Source of the DNA: Capnocytophaga catalasegens
GTDB lineage: Bacteria > Bacteroidota > Bacteroidia > Flavobacteriales > Flavobacteriaceae
DNA: 64,000 nucleotides
Assembly (NCBI RefSeq): GCF_026005215.1
Contig: NZ_BPMA01000002.1
Location: 62,001-126,000 of the forward strand
Direction: 5' to 3'
Part shown: positions 19,218 to 28,908 of the stretch, piece after piece
Position numbering within the stretch: position 1 is the first letter of the stretch
Layout: each line of letters opens with the position of its first letter
Made by a program: the position numbers and the translations under genes
The notes under the pieces: model-generated
Database searches by the model: none
Told to the model about the DNA's origin: nothing
What the model saw: only the letters and a program-made list of their open reading frames with translations

Positions 19218-19248
19218 CAAATATACACCTTATTTTTTAGTAATCGAA
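19218..19248 (-). promoter_or_regulatory. Promoter of dnaX
   Basis: Minus strand: TTCG (one mismatch to TTTG) at 19245-19248, 19 bases, then TATATTTG at 19218-19225, ending four bases before the ATG. Implies a leaderless or very short 5' end. Confidence 0.6.
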
Positions 19249-19281
19249 ATTTTTAATCAGATTTTAGCAAAAAAACGCTTT

Positions 19282-20442
19282 TTATTTCATTTTATGAATT
19301 TTTTTCGTACCTTCATATATGGAATAATTGAGTAATCGGCTTTCGAGTTTTCCGTTGAAAAGTTTTATTTTTCGAGAAGGGCGAAGTCCAATATTTTTAA
19401 TAGCATCTTCAGAAGAAGTTATCAACCACGCTTCTGTATTTGGGTAATTTTTCTTCAATACATCGCCTATATTTTTATAAAAACTAGGAACATCTATTGA
19501 TAAACGTTCGCCATAAGGCGGATTTGTTACCAAATGCAATTTGTTTTCACTATTCTTCTGCGTTTTGAAAAAATCTTCATTCTTAACATTGATATATTGT
19601 GAAAGTCGAGCATTTTTTACATTTTCTTTTGCTTTTTCAACTGCCGAAGGTGCTTTATCGTATCCTATTATTTGAAAATAAAATTCTTTACTTTTGGCAA
19701 GCGAACTATCAAATATTACCTCAAACAAATCTACATCATAGTCTTTCCATTTTTCAAAAGCAAACTCTCTACGATTAAGATTTGCTGGGATATTGCAGGC
19801 AATCATAGCTGCTTCAATAAGAAATGTCCCACTACCACACATTGGATCAAGAAAATCACATTGTCCTTGCCAACCACTTAGTAGTAAAATACCTGCTGCC
19901 AAAACCTCGTTGATAGGTGCTATATTAGTCGCCGAACGATATCCTCTATGATGAAGTGATGCGCCTGAACTATCAAGCGAAATATGTACTTGGTCATTCT
20001 TGTCAATGTGTATATGTAATTGATAATCAGGGTGAAGTATATCAATATTGGGACGTTTGTTATATAGTTGTCGAAACTTATCAACTATGGCATCTTTGGC
20101 TCTGTGTGCCATATATTGCGAATGTTTGAAAGTTTCGCTTGCAAGTGTAACTTCAATGGCGAATGTTTGTGAAGGCAAAAATACCTCTTGCCACGGATAG
20201 TTATATATCTCATTGTAATAGTCTTTTTCATTTCTGATACGAAAAGAGATTATTGGTTTTAGTATTTTCAAAGCTGTTCTCAAACACAAATTAGCTTTGT
20301 ACATAAATCCTTTATCACCTTCAAAACTAACGCTTCGCACGCCTTTTTCAACGTTCATCGCACCGAGATTTTTGAGTTCTTTTTCCAAAATAGCTTCAAA
20401 TCCATAAAAAGTTTTAGCTATCATTTTATAATTTTGTCCCAT
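19282..20442 (-). CDS. THUMP-domain class I SAM-dependent RNA methyltransferase (RlmL N-domain-like)
   Basis: 386 residues from MGQNYKMIAKT. A THUMP RNA-binding domain (about 45-150) is followed by a Rossmann methyltransferase domain with DPMCGSGTFLIEA (SAM motif I) and the catalytic motif NPPYGERL of the N2-guanine RNA methyltransferase group. It matches the YpsC/RlmL N-terminal family that makes m2G in 23S rRNA; the target site is inferred. An in-frame codon at 20484 would start translation upstream of the -7 element TACATTTG (20464-20471), so the ATG at 20442 is preferred. Monocistronic, divergent from the ZIP gene. Confidence 0.88.
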   Translation of the reverse strand: MGQNYKMIAKTFYGFEAILEKELKNLGAMNVEKGVRSVSFEGDKGFMYKANLCLRTALKILKPIISFRIRNEKDYYNEIYNYPWQEVFLPSQTFAIEVTLASETFKHSQYMAHRAKDAIVDKFRQLYNKRPNIDILHPDYQLHIHIDKNDQVHISLDSSGASLHHRGYRSATNIAPINEVLAAGILLLSGWQGQCDFLDPMCGSGTFLIEAAMIACNIPANLNRREFAFEKWKDYDVDLFEVIFDSSLAKSKEFYFQIIGYDKAPSAVEKAKENVKNARLSQYINVKNEDFFKTQKNSENKLHLVTNPPYGERLSIDVPSFYKNIGDVLKKNYPNTEAWLITSSEDAIKNIGLRPSRKIKLFNGKLESRLLNYSIYEGTKKIHKMK

Positions 20443-20580
20443 AAAATAGTTCTTATAAGGTTGCAAATGTACGATTATTTTCAAAAGAAAATATACCAGA
20501 TGATAAAATTCATTTTATATTGATGTAAAGCCAATTTTTTGTCTAAAAAAATTTGTAATTTTGCTCCCAAAATATTTTCT

Positions 20581-21300
20581 ATGGAAGAATTGATGAATTA
20601 CTTCTTGCCCTTTCTCTCTGTATTTTTAGGTTTTTTAATCATTATTTTGTTACGCCCTGAAAATCAACGCAATATAAAACTATTATTAGCTTTCAGTGGA
20701 GCTTTTCTTTTAGCTATGACTGTTTATACACTTATTCCCGAAGTCTTCCACACTCAAGAACATTTGACAGAGGAACATTCGCACTCTTTTGGAAAAAAAA
20801 TAGGCGTTTGGATTGTATTAGGGATTTTACTACAAATCATATTAGAATTTTTCTCACATGGGGCAGAACACGGACATATGCACAAAGAGGAATCTGCTCT
20901 ACACAAGTCGTTTCCGTGGGCGCTATTTATCAGTTTGAGTATTCACGCTATTTTAGAAGGGTTTCCGTTACATCACCATCATAACTTGGTGTATGGAATA
21001 TTCGTTCACCATTTGCCTATTTCTATGGTACTTAGTGTTTTTTTTCTAAATTCAGGAATTGGTATAAAACGAACTGCTATTTTCTTAATTCTCTTTGCAT
21101 TGATGACACCTTTAGGAGCTTTTTTGGCAACTTCACTTCCTGAATTAGGTAAATATACCATTGAGATTTCTTCACTTGTTATCGGGATATTTTTGCATAT
21201 TTCATCAGTTATATTATTTGAAACCTCTGAAAGTCATCAATTTAACATACGTAAATTATCCGTTATTATCTTAGGATTTGTATTAGCTTACTTTTTTTGA
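20581..21300 (+). CDS. ZIP family divalent metal transporter
   Basis: 239 residues from MEELMNYFL. About eight hydrophobic helices. His-rich loop with HTQEHLTEEHSHSFG and HGAEHGHMH between helices, then the ZIP signature in the middle helices: SIHAILEGFPL with the metal-binding His and Glu, followed by HHLPISMVLS. Imports zinc, iron or a related metal; specificity cannot be read from sequence. The -7 element TAATTTTG at 20556-20563 lies just before this ATG, ruling out the in-frame TTG at 20539. Confidence 0.9.
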   Translation: MEELMNYFLPFLSVFLGFLIIILLRPENQRNIKLLLAFSGAFLLAMTVYTLIPEVFHTQEHLTEEHSHSFGKKIGVWIVLGILLQIILEFFSHGAEHGHMHKEESALHKSFPWALFISLSIHAILEGFPLHHHHNLVYGIFVHHLPISMVLSVFFLNSGIGIKRTAIFLILFALMTPLGAFLATSLPELGKYTIEISSLVIGIFLHISSVILFETSESHQFNIRKLSVIILGFVLAYFF

Positions 21301-21312
21301 TTTTTTCTAAAA

Positions 21313-21350
21313 AAAAGATACTTAAAATGTTAACATTTTAAGTATCTTTT
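21313..21350. terminator. Bidirectional terminator
   Basis: Perfect 17-base inverted repeat AAAAGATACTTAAAATG / CATTTTAAGTATCTTTT with a TTAA loop between the convergent ZIP and peptide transporter genes. Confidence 0.95.
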
Positions 21351-21371
21351 GATCTTACTTTTTGTAAAAAT

Positions 21372-23309
21372 TTATTTTACTCCGTGCATCCACCGAGTGA
21401 TGAATGGTCCCATTAGGAATAGTATTCCACCACAAGCGATGGCAATAAATCCTAACATTGTAAATACAGATAAACCTTTGTCAAGCGATTCATTTTTGAT
21501 TACATTACCGATTGCTGTACTCGGTGATTTCTCAGCCAATGAAGCGTATTCGGCAACACTTTCTACTTTCGTATTTACCTCTTTTCCTTTTTCAGAAAGG
21601 AACGACATTGTAGCCGAATTTTTCACCTTTTCTCGTTTAGCTCCACTATAATTTTCAGCATCTTTCAGAATATCATCAATAACAACCGTTGATACAACAT
21701 ATTGTTTTTCTGGATTTTTAGCATTGAGTTTAGTAATGAAATCATTAGAAACCAATATTTTATCAACTGACATTTTAGATTTTTTCACTTTTTCCATCTC
21801 TTCTTGATTCATCAATTTTAATATTTCTTCATCTGCAAAAATTGATTTAAAATCTTCATTGATTTCAGAGTTTTTAAAAGCATCACTCTTGACAATTGTT
21901 TCTTCGCTTACGGTAGTAAGTTTGGCTATGTGTTTTCCGCCTTGATGAGCGATTGATGACGACAAAAACCAAATTCCCATCATAAAAGCTACCATATGCT
22001 TAGGCGAAAGTTTGGTTACAAGCGAAAGTCCTACGGGTGACAAGGTAAGTTCCCCCAAAGTGTGTAATAAATATAGCAATATCATAAAAATTGCTGGTAC
22101 CATTCCGAAAGTAGCATAACCCCCGCCCAATTTCAACGACAAAAATCCTAAACCTAAAAGTAACAAACCTGTCCCAAACTTATATGGAGCAGCAGGTTCT
22201 TTATTTAGGTTAGAAAGTTTTATCCAAATCCAAGAAAAAACAGGTGCGAAAAGCATAATAAACAACGGGTTAATCGATTGGAAGAACGTAGTTTTGATTT
22301 CCATTCCGAAGATGCTTTTATTTACGTTTCGTGCTGTAAATAAGTTCAATGCCGACCCTGCTAGTTCGAAGAATGTCCAGAAAATAGTCGTAAATAATAA
22401 CAAAATCACTACAACCCAAATACGTTGCTTGGCTGTAATTTCCATTTTGCTTGCCTGATATAGCAAATACCCAATTATAACTACTGCCAAAATACCCAAC
22501 ATCACATCTACGATATCGTTATTGATGATTAGCACCCAAGAAAGAGCTATCATTACAAGTATTGCCACATAAGGTAGTACCGAATTAGGAATTGATTTTA
22601 CAATATTTTTAGTAGGTTTTTCATCTGGTGTAAGTCCTATTTGTTCAAAAGTACCTGATTTATTACCCCACAAGAAGATTAAATACCCAAGCATCATTCC
22701 GATACCTGCTGTCAAGAAACCATATTGCCAACCTTCATTCTCGCCAATAGCCCCACATGTAAGAGGTGCTAGGAATGCTCCCATATTGATTCCCATATAA
22801 AACAATGTGAATGCTCCATCGCGTCTTTTATCACCATCGGCATAAAAACGTCCTATCATTGAAGAAATATTGGGTTTGAAAAAGCCATTTCCAACAACAA
22901 GTAACGCTAGTCCGATAAAAAAAGTTGTTTGATTATTAGCAAACAATGTAAATTGACCAGCAGCCATAAGCAACGCTCCTATAGCAATAGCTTTACGAAA
23001 CCCTATGAGTTTATCAGCAAAATAACCTCCAATAATTGGCGTTAAATAAACCAATGCTCCATAAGCTCCATAAATTCCATAGGCTTTCGCGTCATCAAAT
23101 TGGAAACCTCCGTCAAGCAAATTGGCAGTCATATAAAGTATGAGCAACGCTCGCATACCATAATAACTGAATCGCTCCCAAAGTTCTACCATAAAAAGGG
23201 TAAAAAGGGCTTTTGGATGTATTTTTCGGTTTGAAAATATTACAAAACCAATCCACAACATAACAGCTCCCCAAGCCATTAGCATAAATTTGTAATCAGG
23301 ATTTAACAT
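21372..23309 (-). CDS. Peptide MFS transporter (POT/PTR family) with a large insertion
   Basis: 645 residues; proton-coupled di/tripeptide importer. The family motif ELWERFSYYGMRALL with ExxER is near residues 42-56, and the PTR2 signature FYMGINMGAFLAPL is in helix 5. About fourteen helices. Most members have roughly 500 residues; the extra length is a hydrophilic Lys/Glu-rich segment of about 140 residues (from HIAKLTTVSEE to KNESLDKGLS) before the last helix, probably on the periplasmic side. It lies 40 bases downstream of the DPP IV gene on the same strand, so peptides released by DPP IV can be imported by a cotranscribed carrier. Confidence 0.93.
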   Translation of the reverse strand: MLNPDYKFMLMAWGAVMLWIGFVIFSNRKIHPKALFTLFMVELWERFSYYGMRALLILYMTANLLDGGFQFDDAKAYGIYGAYGALVYLTPIIGGYFADKLIGFRKAIAIGALLMAAGQFTLFANNQTTFFIGLALLVVGNGFFKPNISSMIGRFYADGDKRRDGAFTLFYMGINMGAFLAPLTCGAIGENEGWQYGFLTAGIGMMLGYLIFLWGNKSGTFEQIGLTPDEKPTKNIVKSIPNSVLPYVAILVMIALSWVLIINNDIVDVMLGILAVVIIGYLLYQASKMEITAKQRIWVVVILLLFTTIFWTFFELAGSALNLFTARNVNKSIFGMEIKTTFFQSINPLFIMLFAPVFSWIWIKLSNLNKEPAAPYKFGTGLLLLGLGFLSLKLGGGYATFGMVPAIFMILLYLLHTLGELTLSPVGLSLVTKLSPKHMVAFMMGIWFLSSSIAHQGGKHIAKLTTVSEETIVKSDAFKNSEINEDFKSIFADEEILKLMNQEEMEKVKKSKMSVDKILVSNDFITKLNAKNPEKQYVVSTVVIDDILKDAENYSGAKREKVKNSATMSFLSEKGKEVNTKVESVAEYASLAEKSPSTAIGNVIKNESLDKGLSVFTMLGFIAIACGGILFLMGPFITRWMHGVK

Positions 23310-23349
23310 AACTTATTTAATATTTAAGTTTAACAATTTTTAAATTTTC

Positions 23350-25497
23350 TCACAGATTTTCCAAAACAAATTTAGTCATTTCTTCAAACAAATGAATTCG
23401 TGTATTTCCTCCGTAAATACTATGATTTTTGTCAGGATAGATAAACCATTGGAACGATTTGTTATGTTGTATCAAAGACTCAACTAAGTGCATTGTGTTT
23501 TGCAAATGTACATTATCATCAGCCGAGCCATGTATCAACAGAAATTTTCCAATAAGATTCTGAGTATAATTCAAAGGTGAATTTTGGTCGTATCCTTGCG
23601 GATTTTCAGCAGGAGTTTTCATATAACGCTCTGTGTAAATGGTATCGTAAAATCGCCAATTGGTTACAGGCGCTACGGCTATTGCCATTTTGAAAATATG
23701 ATTACCTTTCAAGATACAATTTGCCGATGTGAAACCACCAAAACTCCACCCCCAAATACCTATTCGTGAGGCATCTATATACGGAAGTTTTGATAAATAT
23801 TCGGCAGTTTTTATCTGGTCTTCGACTTCGTATTTTCCTAATTGAAATTGTGTAATCTTCTTAAAATCAGCTCCTTTCGCACCTGTCCCTCGTCCATCGA
23901 CACAAACAACAATATATCCTCTCTGTGTTAGAAGCAAATGCCAATAATCATTATAATCAAACCATTCATTTTGAACAGATTGAGAGCCTGGACCAGAATA
24001 TTGGTACATTAGAACAGGATACTTTTTCGTTGCATCAAAATTGGAAGGTTTCAACATCCACATATTTAGATTGTTACCATTTATATTGAGTACTTGAAAC
24101 TCTTTACGAACTAAAGTATAGTTATCAACTAATTTTTTCACACGTTGATTATCAATAATTTGTTTATTTTTTTTTCGTGTTTTCGTTTCAAAAATACCTA
24201 TAATTGGTGGTTCTGTTGCACTCTGATGAGTTTCTATAAAATACGAAAAATCGGCGCTGAAAGAAACATCATTTATTCCTTTTTTTTCTGTTAAAAGCAT
24301 CTTTTGGGTTGCTTTTAGAGAAATTGCATACACATCACGATTGATAGCTCCTCTTTCGGTTGATTGATAATATGCCGTTTTGCTTTTTTCGTCAAATCCG
24401 TAAAAATCAGTTACTTCCCAATTTCCGCGAGTGAGTTGTTGCAGTTGCTTTCCTTCTTTACTATAAAGATAAATATGATTAAATCCGTCTTTTTCGCTAG
24501 TTATCATAAAATTATTGTTCGAAAGAATATGTAATGAAGGAATCTCAACGTATGTTGTATTTTTTTCAGAATAAACAATAGTATTTTTTTCAGTTAATAC
24601 ATTGTAATAAAGTAATTTAAATTCATTTTGATGACGATTCATAGTTTGTAAACTAACCACATTAGGGTCTTTTGTCCATTGCAATCGCGGTATATAATAG
24701 GGCATATTTAATTCAATTTCTTGCAACTTATCTTCTGAAAGATAATACACAAGAGCATTTACCTTAGAATTATTTTCACCAGCTTTTGGATACTTGAAAA
24801 CCATTGGTTTTGGATATAATTCTTTACCATATATATCCATTGAAAACTCGGGAACATTTCGTTGGTCAAAACGAATAAAAGCAATTTTTTGGCTATCAGA
24901 ACTCCAATCAAACATACGAACTACGGAAAACTCTTCTTCATAAACCCAATCGGTTATTCCGTTAATTATTTCATTGTCCTTACCATCGAAAGTTATTTGC
25001 GTTGTTTTATCATTTTGTAAATCTTTTATATACAAATTATTCTGATAGGCGAATGCTATTTTTGTTCCATCGGGAGAAAATAAGGGTTCTTGTATTTTTT
25101 GGTTAAAAACAATTGTTTTCTGTTGGGTTTTCAAATCAAAAACATAGTAATTTGCCTTTTGAGAATGTCGAAAAATACTTTCTGTATCGCTTGCAAGTAA
25201 TATCTTTTGCTCATCGGGGCTGAATTTGTAATCATCAAAACGGAAATTAGACAATTCGGTCGATGATATTAAGGTTCGTTTTTTAGAAAATGACGAATAA
25301 TCATACACGTCTATAGAAGGTTGATATGCCTCATCATAATTAACTACAACAAATTCTTTTCCATTAGAAAGAGCGTGCATTTCTTGTAATTTTTCTGTAC
25401 GAAATTTACCTGTATAAATCTCTTGCAAGGTAATTTCTTTCTGTTGAGAAAATATAGAAAAACTTAATAGAAAAAAAAGATGAGTTATATATTTCAT
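23350..25497 (-). CDS. Dipeptidyl peptidase IV (S9B serine peptidase)
   Basis: 715 residues with a signal peptide (MKYITHLFFLLSFSIFS). An N-terminal eight-bladed propeller domain (about 30-470) contains the double-Glu motif in DWVYEEEF that holds the substrate N-terminus, the hallmark of DPP IV. The hydrolase domain has Ser585 in GWSFGG, Asp660 in GSADDNVH and His692 in DKNHS. It removes X-Pro or X-Ala dipeptides from peptide N-termini in the periplasm or at the cell surface. Upstream partner of the peptide transporter. Confidence 0.94.
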   Translation of the reverse strand: MKYITHLFFLLSFSIFSQQKEITLQEIYTGKFRTEKLQEMHALSNGKEFVVVNYDEAYQPSIDVYDYSSFSKKRTLISSTELSNFRFDDYKFSPDEQKILLASDTESIFRHSQKANYYVFDLKTQQKTIVFNQKIQEPLFSPDGTKIAFAYQNNLYIKDLQNDKTTQITFDGKDNEIINGITDWVYEEEFSVVRMFDWSSDSQKIAFIRFDQRNVPEFSMDIYGKELYPKPMVFKYPKAGENNSKVNALVYYLSEDKLQEIELNMPYYIPRLQWTKDPNVVSLQTMNRHQNEFKLLYYNVLTEKNTIVYSEKNTTYVEIPSLHILSNNNFMITSEKDGFNHIYLYSKEGKQLQQLTRGNWEVTDFYGFDEKSKTAYYQSTERGAINRDVYAISLKATQKMLLTEKKGINDVSFSADFSYFIETHQSATEPPIIGIFETKTRKKNKQIIDNQRVKKLVDNYTLVRKEFQVLNINGNNLNMWMLKPSNFDATKKYPVLMYQYSGPGSQSVQNEWFDYNDYWHLLLTQRGYIVVCVDGRGTGAKGADFKKITQFQLGKYEVEDQIKTAEYLSKLPYIDASRIGIWGWSFGGFTSANCILKGNHIFKMAIAVAPVTNWRFYDTIYTERYMKTPAENPQGYDQNSPLNYTQNLIGKFLLIHGSADDNVHLQNTMHLVESLIQHNKSFQWFIYPDKNHSIYGGNTRIHLFEEMTKFVLENL

Positions 25498-25594
25498 TGC
25501 ATATGATTTCTGTTAGAAAGTACAAGATTACGGATTTTTTTTGAAAAAACAATACATTTGACTTAAAAATATCAAATTTTAAGAAATTTTATTT

Positions 25595-26134
25595 TCAGAT
25601 ATTTTGTTCTGAAAAAGGAATTTCTTCTATATTTTCTTTTTTTTCTTCTTGATTTTCTTTCAAAAGAAAAATTTGTGAATACATCAAATTGCTTAGCTTA
25701 GTTACCGGCATAAACAATACTGATTTTTGTGTATATTCCTCAGGAATAATCGGAATATAACCTCGTGTTAGAAATTGCAATGAAGTTCCTACAATTAGCG
25801 TCCATTTAAGCAAGCCGAAAATACCTCCAAAAAATCGATTGACAAATCCTAATGAGGCACCTTCGATTATTTTGGTAAGAATTTTGCTCAAAATACCAAC
25901 CAAAATCATTATTGTTAAAAGCGTAAAAGCAAAAGCTGTTATTTTGATAGTTTGTTTATCCCAATCAAAATTTTGGGTCATATAATCTGAAACATAAAAC
26001 GAGAAGTAAATAGCTCCATAAATACCTAAAACAACTGCCAAAAGTGCCGAAGCTTCTAAAATAAGACCTTTCCAAAGTCCTCTAAAAAAACCTATTGCCA
26101 AAATTATTGCCAAAATAACATCAATTGTATTCAT
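25595..26134 (-). CDS. CvpA family membrane protein
   Basis: 179 residues from MNTIDVILAII. Four hydrophobic helices; FFRGLWKGLILEASALL and GFVNRFFGGIFGLLKW match the CvpA family (colicin V production, also linked to envelope stress tolerance). The C-terminal tail is Glu/Lys-rich. An in-frame codon at 26161 precedes the -7 element TATCTTTG (26151-26158), so the ATG at 26134 is used. It sits next to the bacteriocin-like operon on the same strand but has its own promoter, so I do not assign it to that operon. Confidence 0.87.
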   Translation of the reverse strand: MNTIDVILAIILAIGFFRGLWKGLILEASALLAVVLGIYGAIYFSFYVSDYMTQNFDWDKQTIKITAFAFTLLTIMILVGILSKILTKIIEGASLGFVNRFFGGIFGLLKWTLIVGTSLQFLTRGYIPIIPEEYTQKSVLFMPVTKLSNLMYSQIFLLKENQEEKKENIEEIPFSEQNI

Positions 26135-26229
26135 TTTTACAAAATTTCGGCAAAGATACAAATTTATTAGGTCTCGTAGTATGTTTTTAGTAGGAAAAAA
26201 GTTAATTGAAATATAAATAATTTAAAGAA

Positions 26230-28377
26230 TTATTTTTTCCAATATTGACTATAAAAATTAGAAGTTTTTAAAAGATTGGAAGGAGTATCGTTATACGTAA
26301 TTGTATTTTCTAAAATACAAATATTATCTGCTATTTGCGAAAGCAAATGCAACCGATGAGAGATAAATAGTATAATGCAATGGGGTTTTATCTTTTTTAA
26401 AAGCTCTATTGCAAACTTTTCTGTATTCCTGTCCATTGCTGAAGTAGCCTCATCTAACAACAGAAATTGAGGTTTTTTATACAATGCTCGTGCCAAAGCT
26501 ATGAGTTGTTTTTGCCCACCCGAAAGATTGATACCTTCTTCTCCCAAAAGTGTAGCTATTCCCTGCGGAAATTGATTAAAATACGTATCAAAACCATATT
26601 TTTGCAAAAACAAATAAAATTCTTCTTCCGACAAAGATTTATCTCCTAAAAGAATATTATCAACTACATTTCCGTTAAAAATAGTTACTTCTTGCGGAAT
26701 AACACCTATCATATTTCGATAGCTTTGTAGCGAAATGGTTTCGATATTACGATTATTTACTTTAATAACTCCTTTTTCGGGAGTATAAAACTGCTGTAAT
26801 AATTGCCCAAAAGTACTTTTCCCACAGCCACTCTCTCCAATAAGAGCTGTTATTTGTCCTTTTTTTAGTGTTAAATTTACATCAGAGAATAATTCTTTAC
26901 GTCCTGCAAAACGAAATGACAAATTTTCAACAGAAATTGTATCTATTTTTTTAATATCTTCGCCTGCTACTTTCTCGCAAGGAACGGAAGCAAATTCATA
27001 CATTCGTGAAAAAGCTATTTTGGCTTCATTGATAGGAATCGTGATAAGTGCCAAATTGGCAACGGACGGAAGCAACGACCCTGAAATTCCTAAAATAGCC
27101 ATCATAGCTCCTAATTGTAGCTGGTTATCAAACACTTGGAATGACGCATAAAACAAGGTAACGACCAAAAATACAATACTCGCAACACCCGATTGCCACG
27201 AGAGTTTTAGCCCAAGTATTCCTAAATTAAAGGATTTTTGTTGTAAAAAACTGAAAATATGAGTGTTATTCTGCGCAAAAAATGCCTGTCTATTATTATT
27301 TTTTATCGTTTCAATTCCTTGCATACTCGTAATATAGTTGCTCTCAACAAGGGCATAGTTTTGCATTATTTCTCTTTGGGCTTTGATAAGTGATTGATTG
27401 CTTCGATATACGATGAAAAAATAAATAGGCACACTCAAAAGTGTGATTACTCCTATCTGCCAAGAGTAAAAAAATAAGAAAATTAAAGATACAATCGTTA
27501 CCAAAACGTCAATCACCAAGCTATTAACCAACTGGTTAATTACCCGCTGAATACGTTGTGTATCATTGAGCCGAGCTACTAATTCTCCTATTTTTCGAGT
27601 ATCAAAAAAAGGTTTGGGCAAAGATAATAATCTGGTAAAAAAATTGGTATTTATCCGAATATTAAAATCTTTGGCTTGTTTGAGTAAAAAATAACTTCGT
27701 AGCAAACTCAATCCTACGCGTGCCAAAAGCAATAAAGTAAGTAAAACAATGCCTACAACCAATTTATTTTTGTTGTGTGAGGGCAATATATCATCTATCA
27801 ATTTTTGTGAAAACACCATCATTGCCATTGCCAAAACAGCCACTAATATCCCTATAATCGTACTCGAGATCAATAACTTATAATCATCTTTAAGCAACGA
27901 AAGAAACCACTGACGTTGCCGGATTTTATCGTCTTTATCCAATACAAAATCAGCATTGGGTTCAAGCGTAAGACACGAGTGAGAAATCCATATTTTTTCT
28001 AATTCTTCAACAGAAAGTTCATATATTCCTTGGGCTGGGTCGCCTATTATAAACTTTTTGTTTTCATAACCGAAACACACCACGTAGTGTTGAAGTTTTT
28101 CTTCTAAAACAACGTGCAGAATAGTAGGACTTGGGTGATTGATAAGTGACTGAATATCAGCCTCACAGCCTTCCGCTGTAAAACCCACTTTATTGGCTGC
28201 TTGATACAAACCCAAAAGTGTTGTCCCTTGTCGCGTAGTTCCGCTATATTCACGTAGTTTTTCAAGAGATTGATTTCCGCCATAGTAGCGTATAAGCGAT
28301 AACAGACATGCTACGCCACAATCGTTCTGGTCGTGTTGTAATACGACCGATTTTTTGATGCGTTTTTTATCAAACAT
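26230..28377 (-). CDS. C39-peptidase-containing ABC exporter (PCAT) for double-glycine peptides
   Basis: 715 residues. The N-terminal C39 peptidase domain has Gln14, catalytic Cys20 (NDCGVAC), His97 (QHYVV) and Asp113 (GDPA), a complete catalytic set. A six-helix ABC transmembrane domain (about 165-440) follows, then a nucleotide-binding domain with GESGCGKST, LSGGQKQ and DEATSAMD. PCATs cut leaders after Gly-Gly and export the mature peptide. It is the last gene of an operon that starts with two Gly-Gly leader precursors, which are its evident substrates. No HlyD-type adaptor or TolC-like channel is encoded nearby, so passage across the outer membrane is unexplained. Confidence 0.95.
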   Translation of the reverse strand: MFDKKRIKKSVVLQHDQNDCGVACLLSLIRYYGGNQSLEKLREYSGTTRQGTTLLGLYQAANKVGFTAEGCEADIQSLINHPSPTILHVVLEEKLQHYVVCFGYENKKFIIGDPAQGIYELSVEELEKIWISHSCLTLEPNADFVLDKDDKIRQRQWFLSLLKDDYKLLISSTIIGILVAVLAMAMMVFSQKLIDDILPSHNKNKLVVGIVLLTLLLLARVGLSLLRSYFLLKQAKDFNIRINTNFFTRLLSLPKPFFDTRKIGELVARLNDTQRIQRVINQLVNSLVIDVLVTIVSLIFLFFYSWQIGVITLLSVPIYFFIVYRSNQSLIKAQREIMQNYALVESNYITSMQGIETIKNNNRQAFFAQNNTHIFSFLQQKSFNLGILGLKLSWQSGVASIVFLVVTLFYASFQVFDNQLQLGAMMAILGISGSLLPSVANLALITIPINEAKIAFSRMYEFASVPCEKVAGEDIKKIDTISVENLSFRFAGRKELFSDVNLTLKKGQITALIGESGCGKSTFGQLLQQFYTPEKGVIKVNNRNIETISLQSYRNMIGVIPQEVTIFNGNVVDNILLGDKSLSEEEFYLFLQKYGFDTYFNQFPQGIATLLGEEGINLSGGQKQLIALARALYKKPQFLLLDEATSAMDRNTEKFAIELLKKIKPHCIILFISHRLHLLSQIADNICILENTITYNDTPSNLLKTSNFYSQYWKK

Positions 28378-28383
28378 ACTATT

Positions 28384-28899
28384 TTACAGGTATTTTAAGA
28401 TGGTTTTGGCACGTGTTTGCCCTTTGTGCTGAAATACTAACTGATGTGTTGAATTATATACAAATAAAGAAGGTATATGATTAGAATCAAATATGGTAGC
28501 AAACTTGTTCAAACTATCTTGTAGAAAAATAACATTAGAAACCTTATCCAATCCTTGGTTTTGAGCAAATTTACGAATTTTATAACTTTCCTCTGTTGAA
28601 ACAAAAATAAGTTGGGTATTTTTAAACTCACTTATATGTTCTTTTATATCTTGGGTTTCGTACCAGCAATAACTACATTCTGTATTGAAGTAGAGAAATA
28701 CAACCGAAGTATTTTGAGTAATATTTTTGTTTGTAAAAGGCTTTCCGTCTGTTTGAGCAAAAGAAAATTTGGGTAATGAAACAATATGCCGAGCAAGTAC
28801 CTTTTTTTGTTCTATTTTCTGATAGATATAATATCCACCTATCATAACGAAAATAACAATACTTACAAGCAATATTTTCTTAATGATTTGTTTAGCCAT
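28384..28899 (-). CDS. Membrane-anchored thioredoxin-like (TlpA/redoxin) protein
   Basis: 171 residues with an uncleaved N-terminal helix (8-25) placing the domain in the periplasm. The redox motif Cys75-Ser-Tyr-Cys78 is in FNTECSYCW and the cis-proline is Pro143 in IPSLFVY, so it should be active as a thiol-disulfide exchanger. CSYC is not the DsbA (CPHC) or typical TlpA motif. The gene lies 6 bases upstream of the exporter and inside the peptide operon. Both precursor peptides carry two cysteines, so forming or proofreading their disulfide is the likely job (inference). A generic role in exporter maintenance cannot be excluded. Confidence 0.85.
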   Translation of the reverse strand: MAKQIIKKILLVSIVIFVMIGGYYIYQKIEQKKVLARHIVSLPKFSFAQTDGKPFTNKNITQNTSVVFLYFNTECSYCWYETQDIKEHISEFKNTQLIFVSTEESYKIRKFAQNQGLDKVSNVIFLQDSLNKFATIFDSNHIPSLFVYNSTHQLVFQHKGQTRAKTILKYL

Positions 28900-28908
28900 C
28901 TTTACTTT

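Noticed and set aside
19228..19228. GTG start for dnaX
   Set aside because: The -7 element TATATTTG (19218-19225) lies inside these codons, so they are not transcribed; ATG at 19213 is used.
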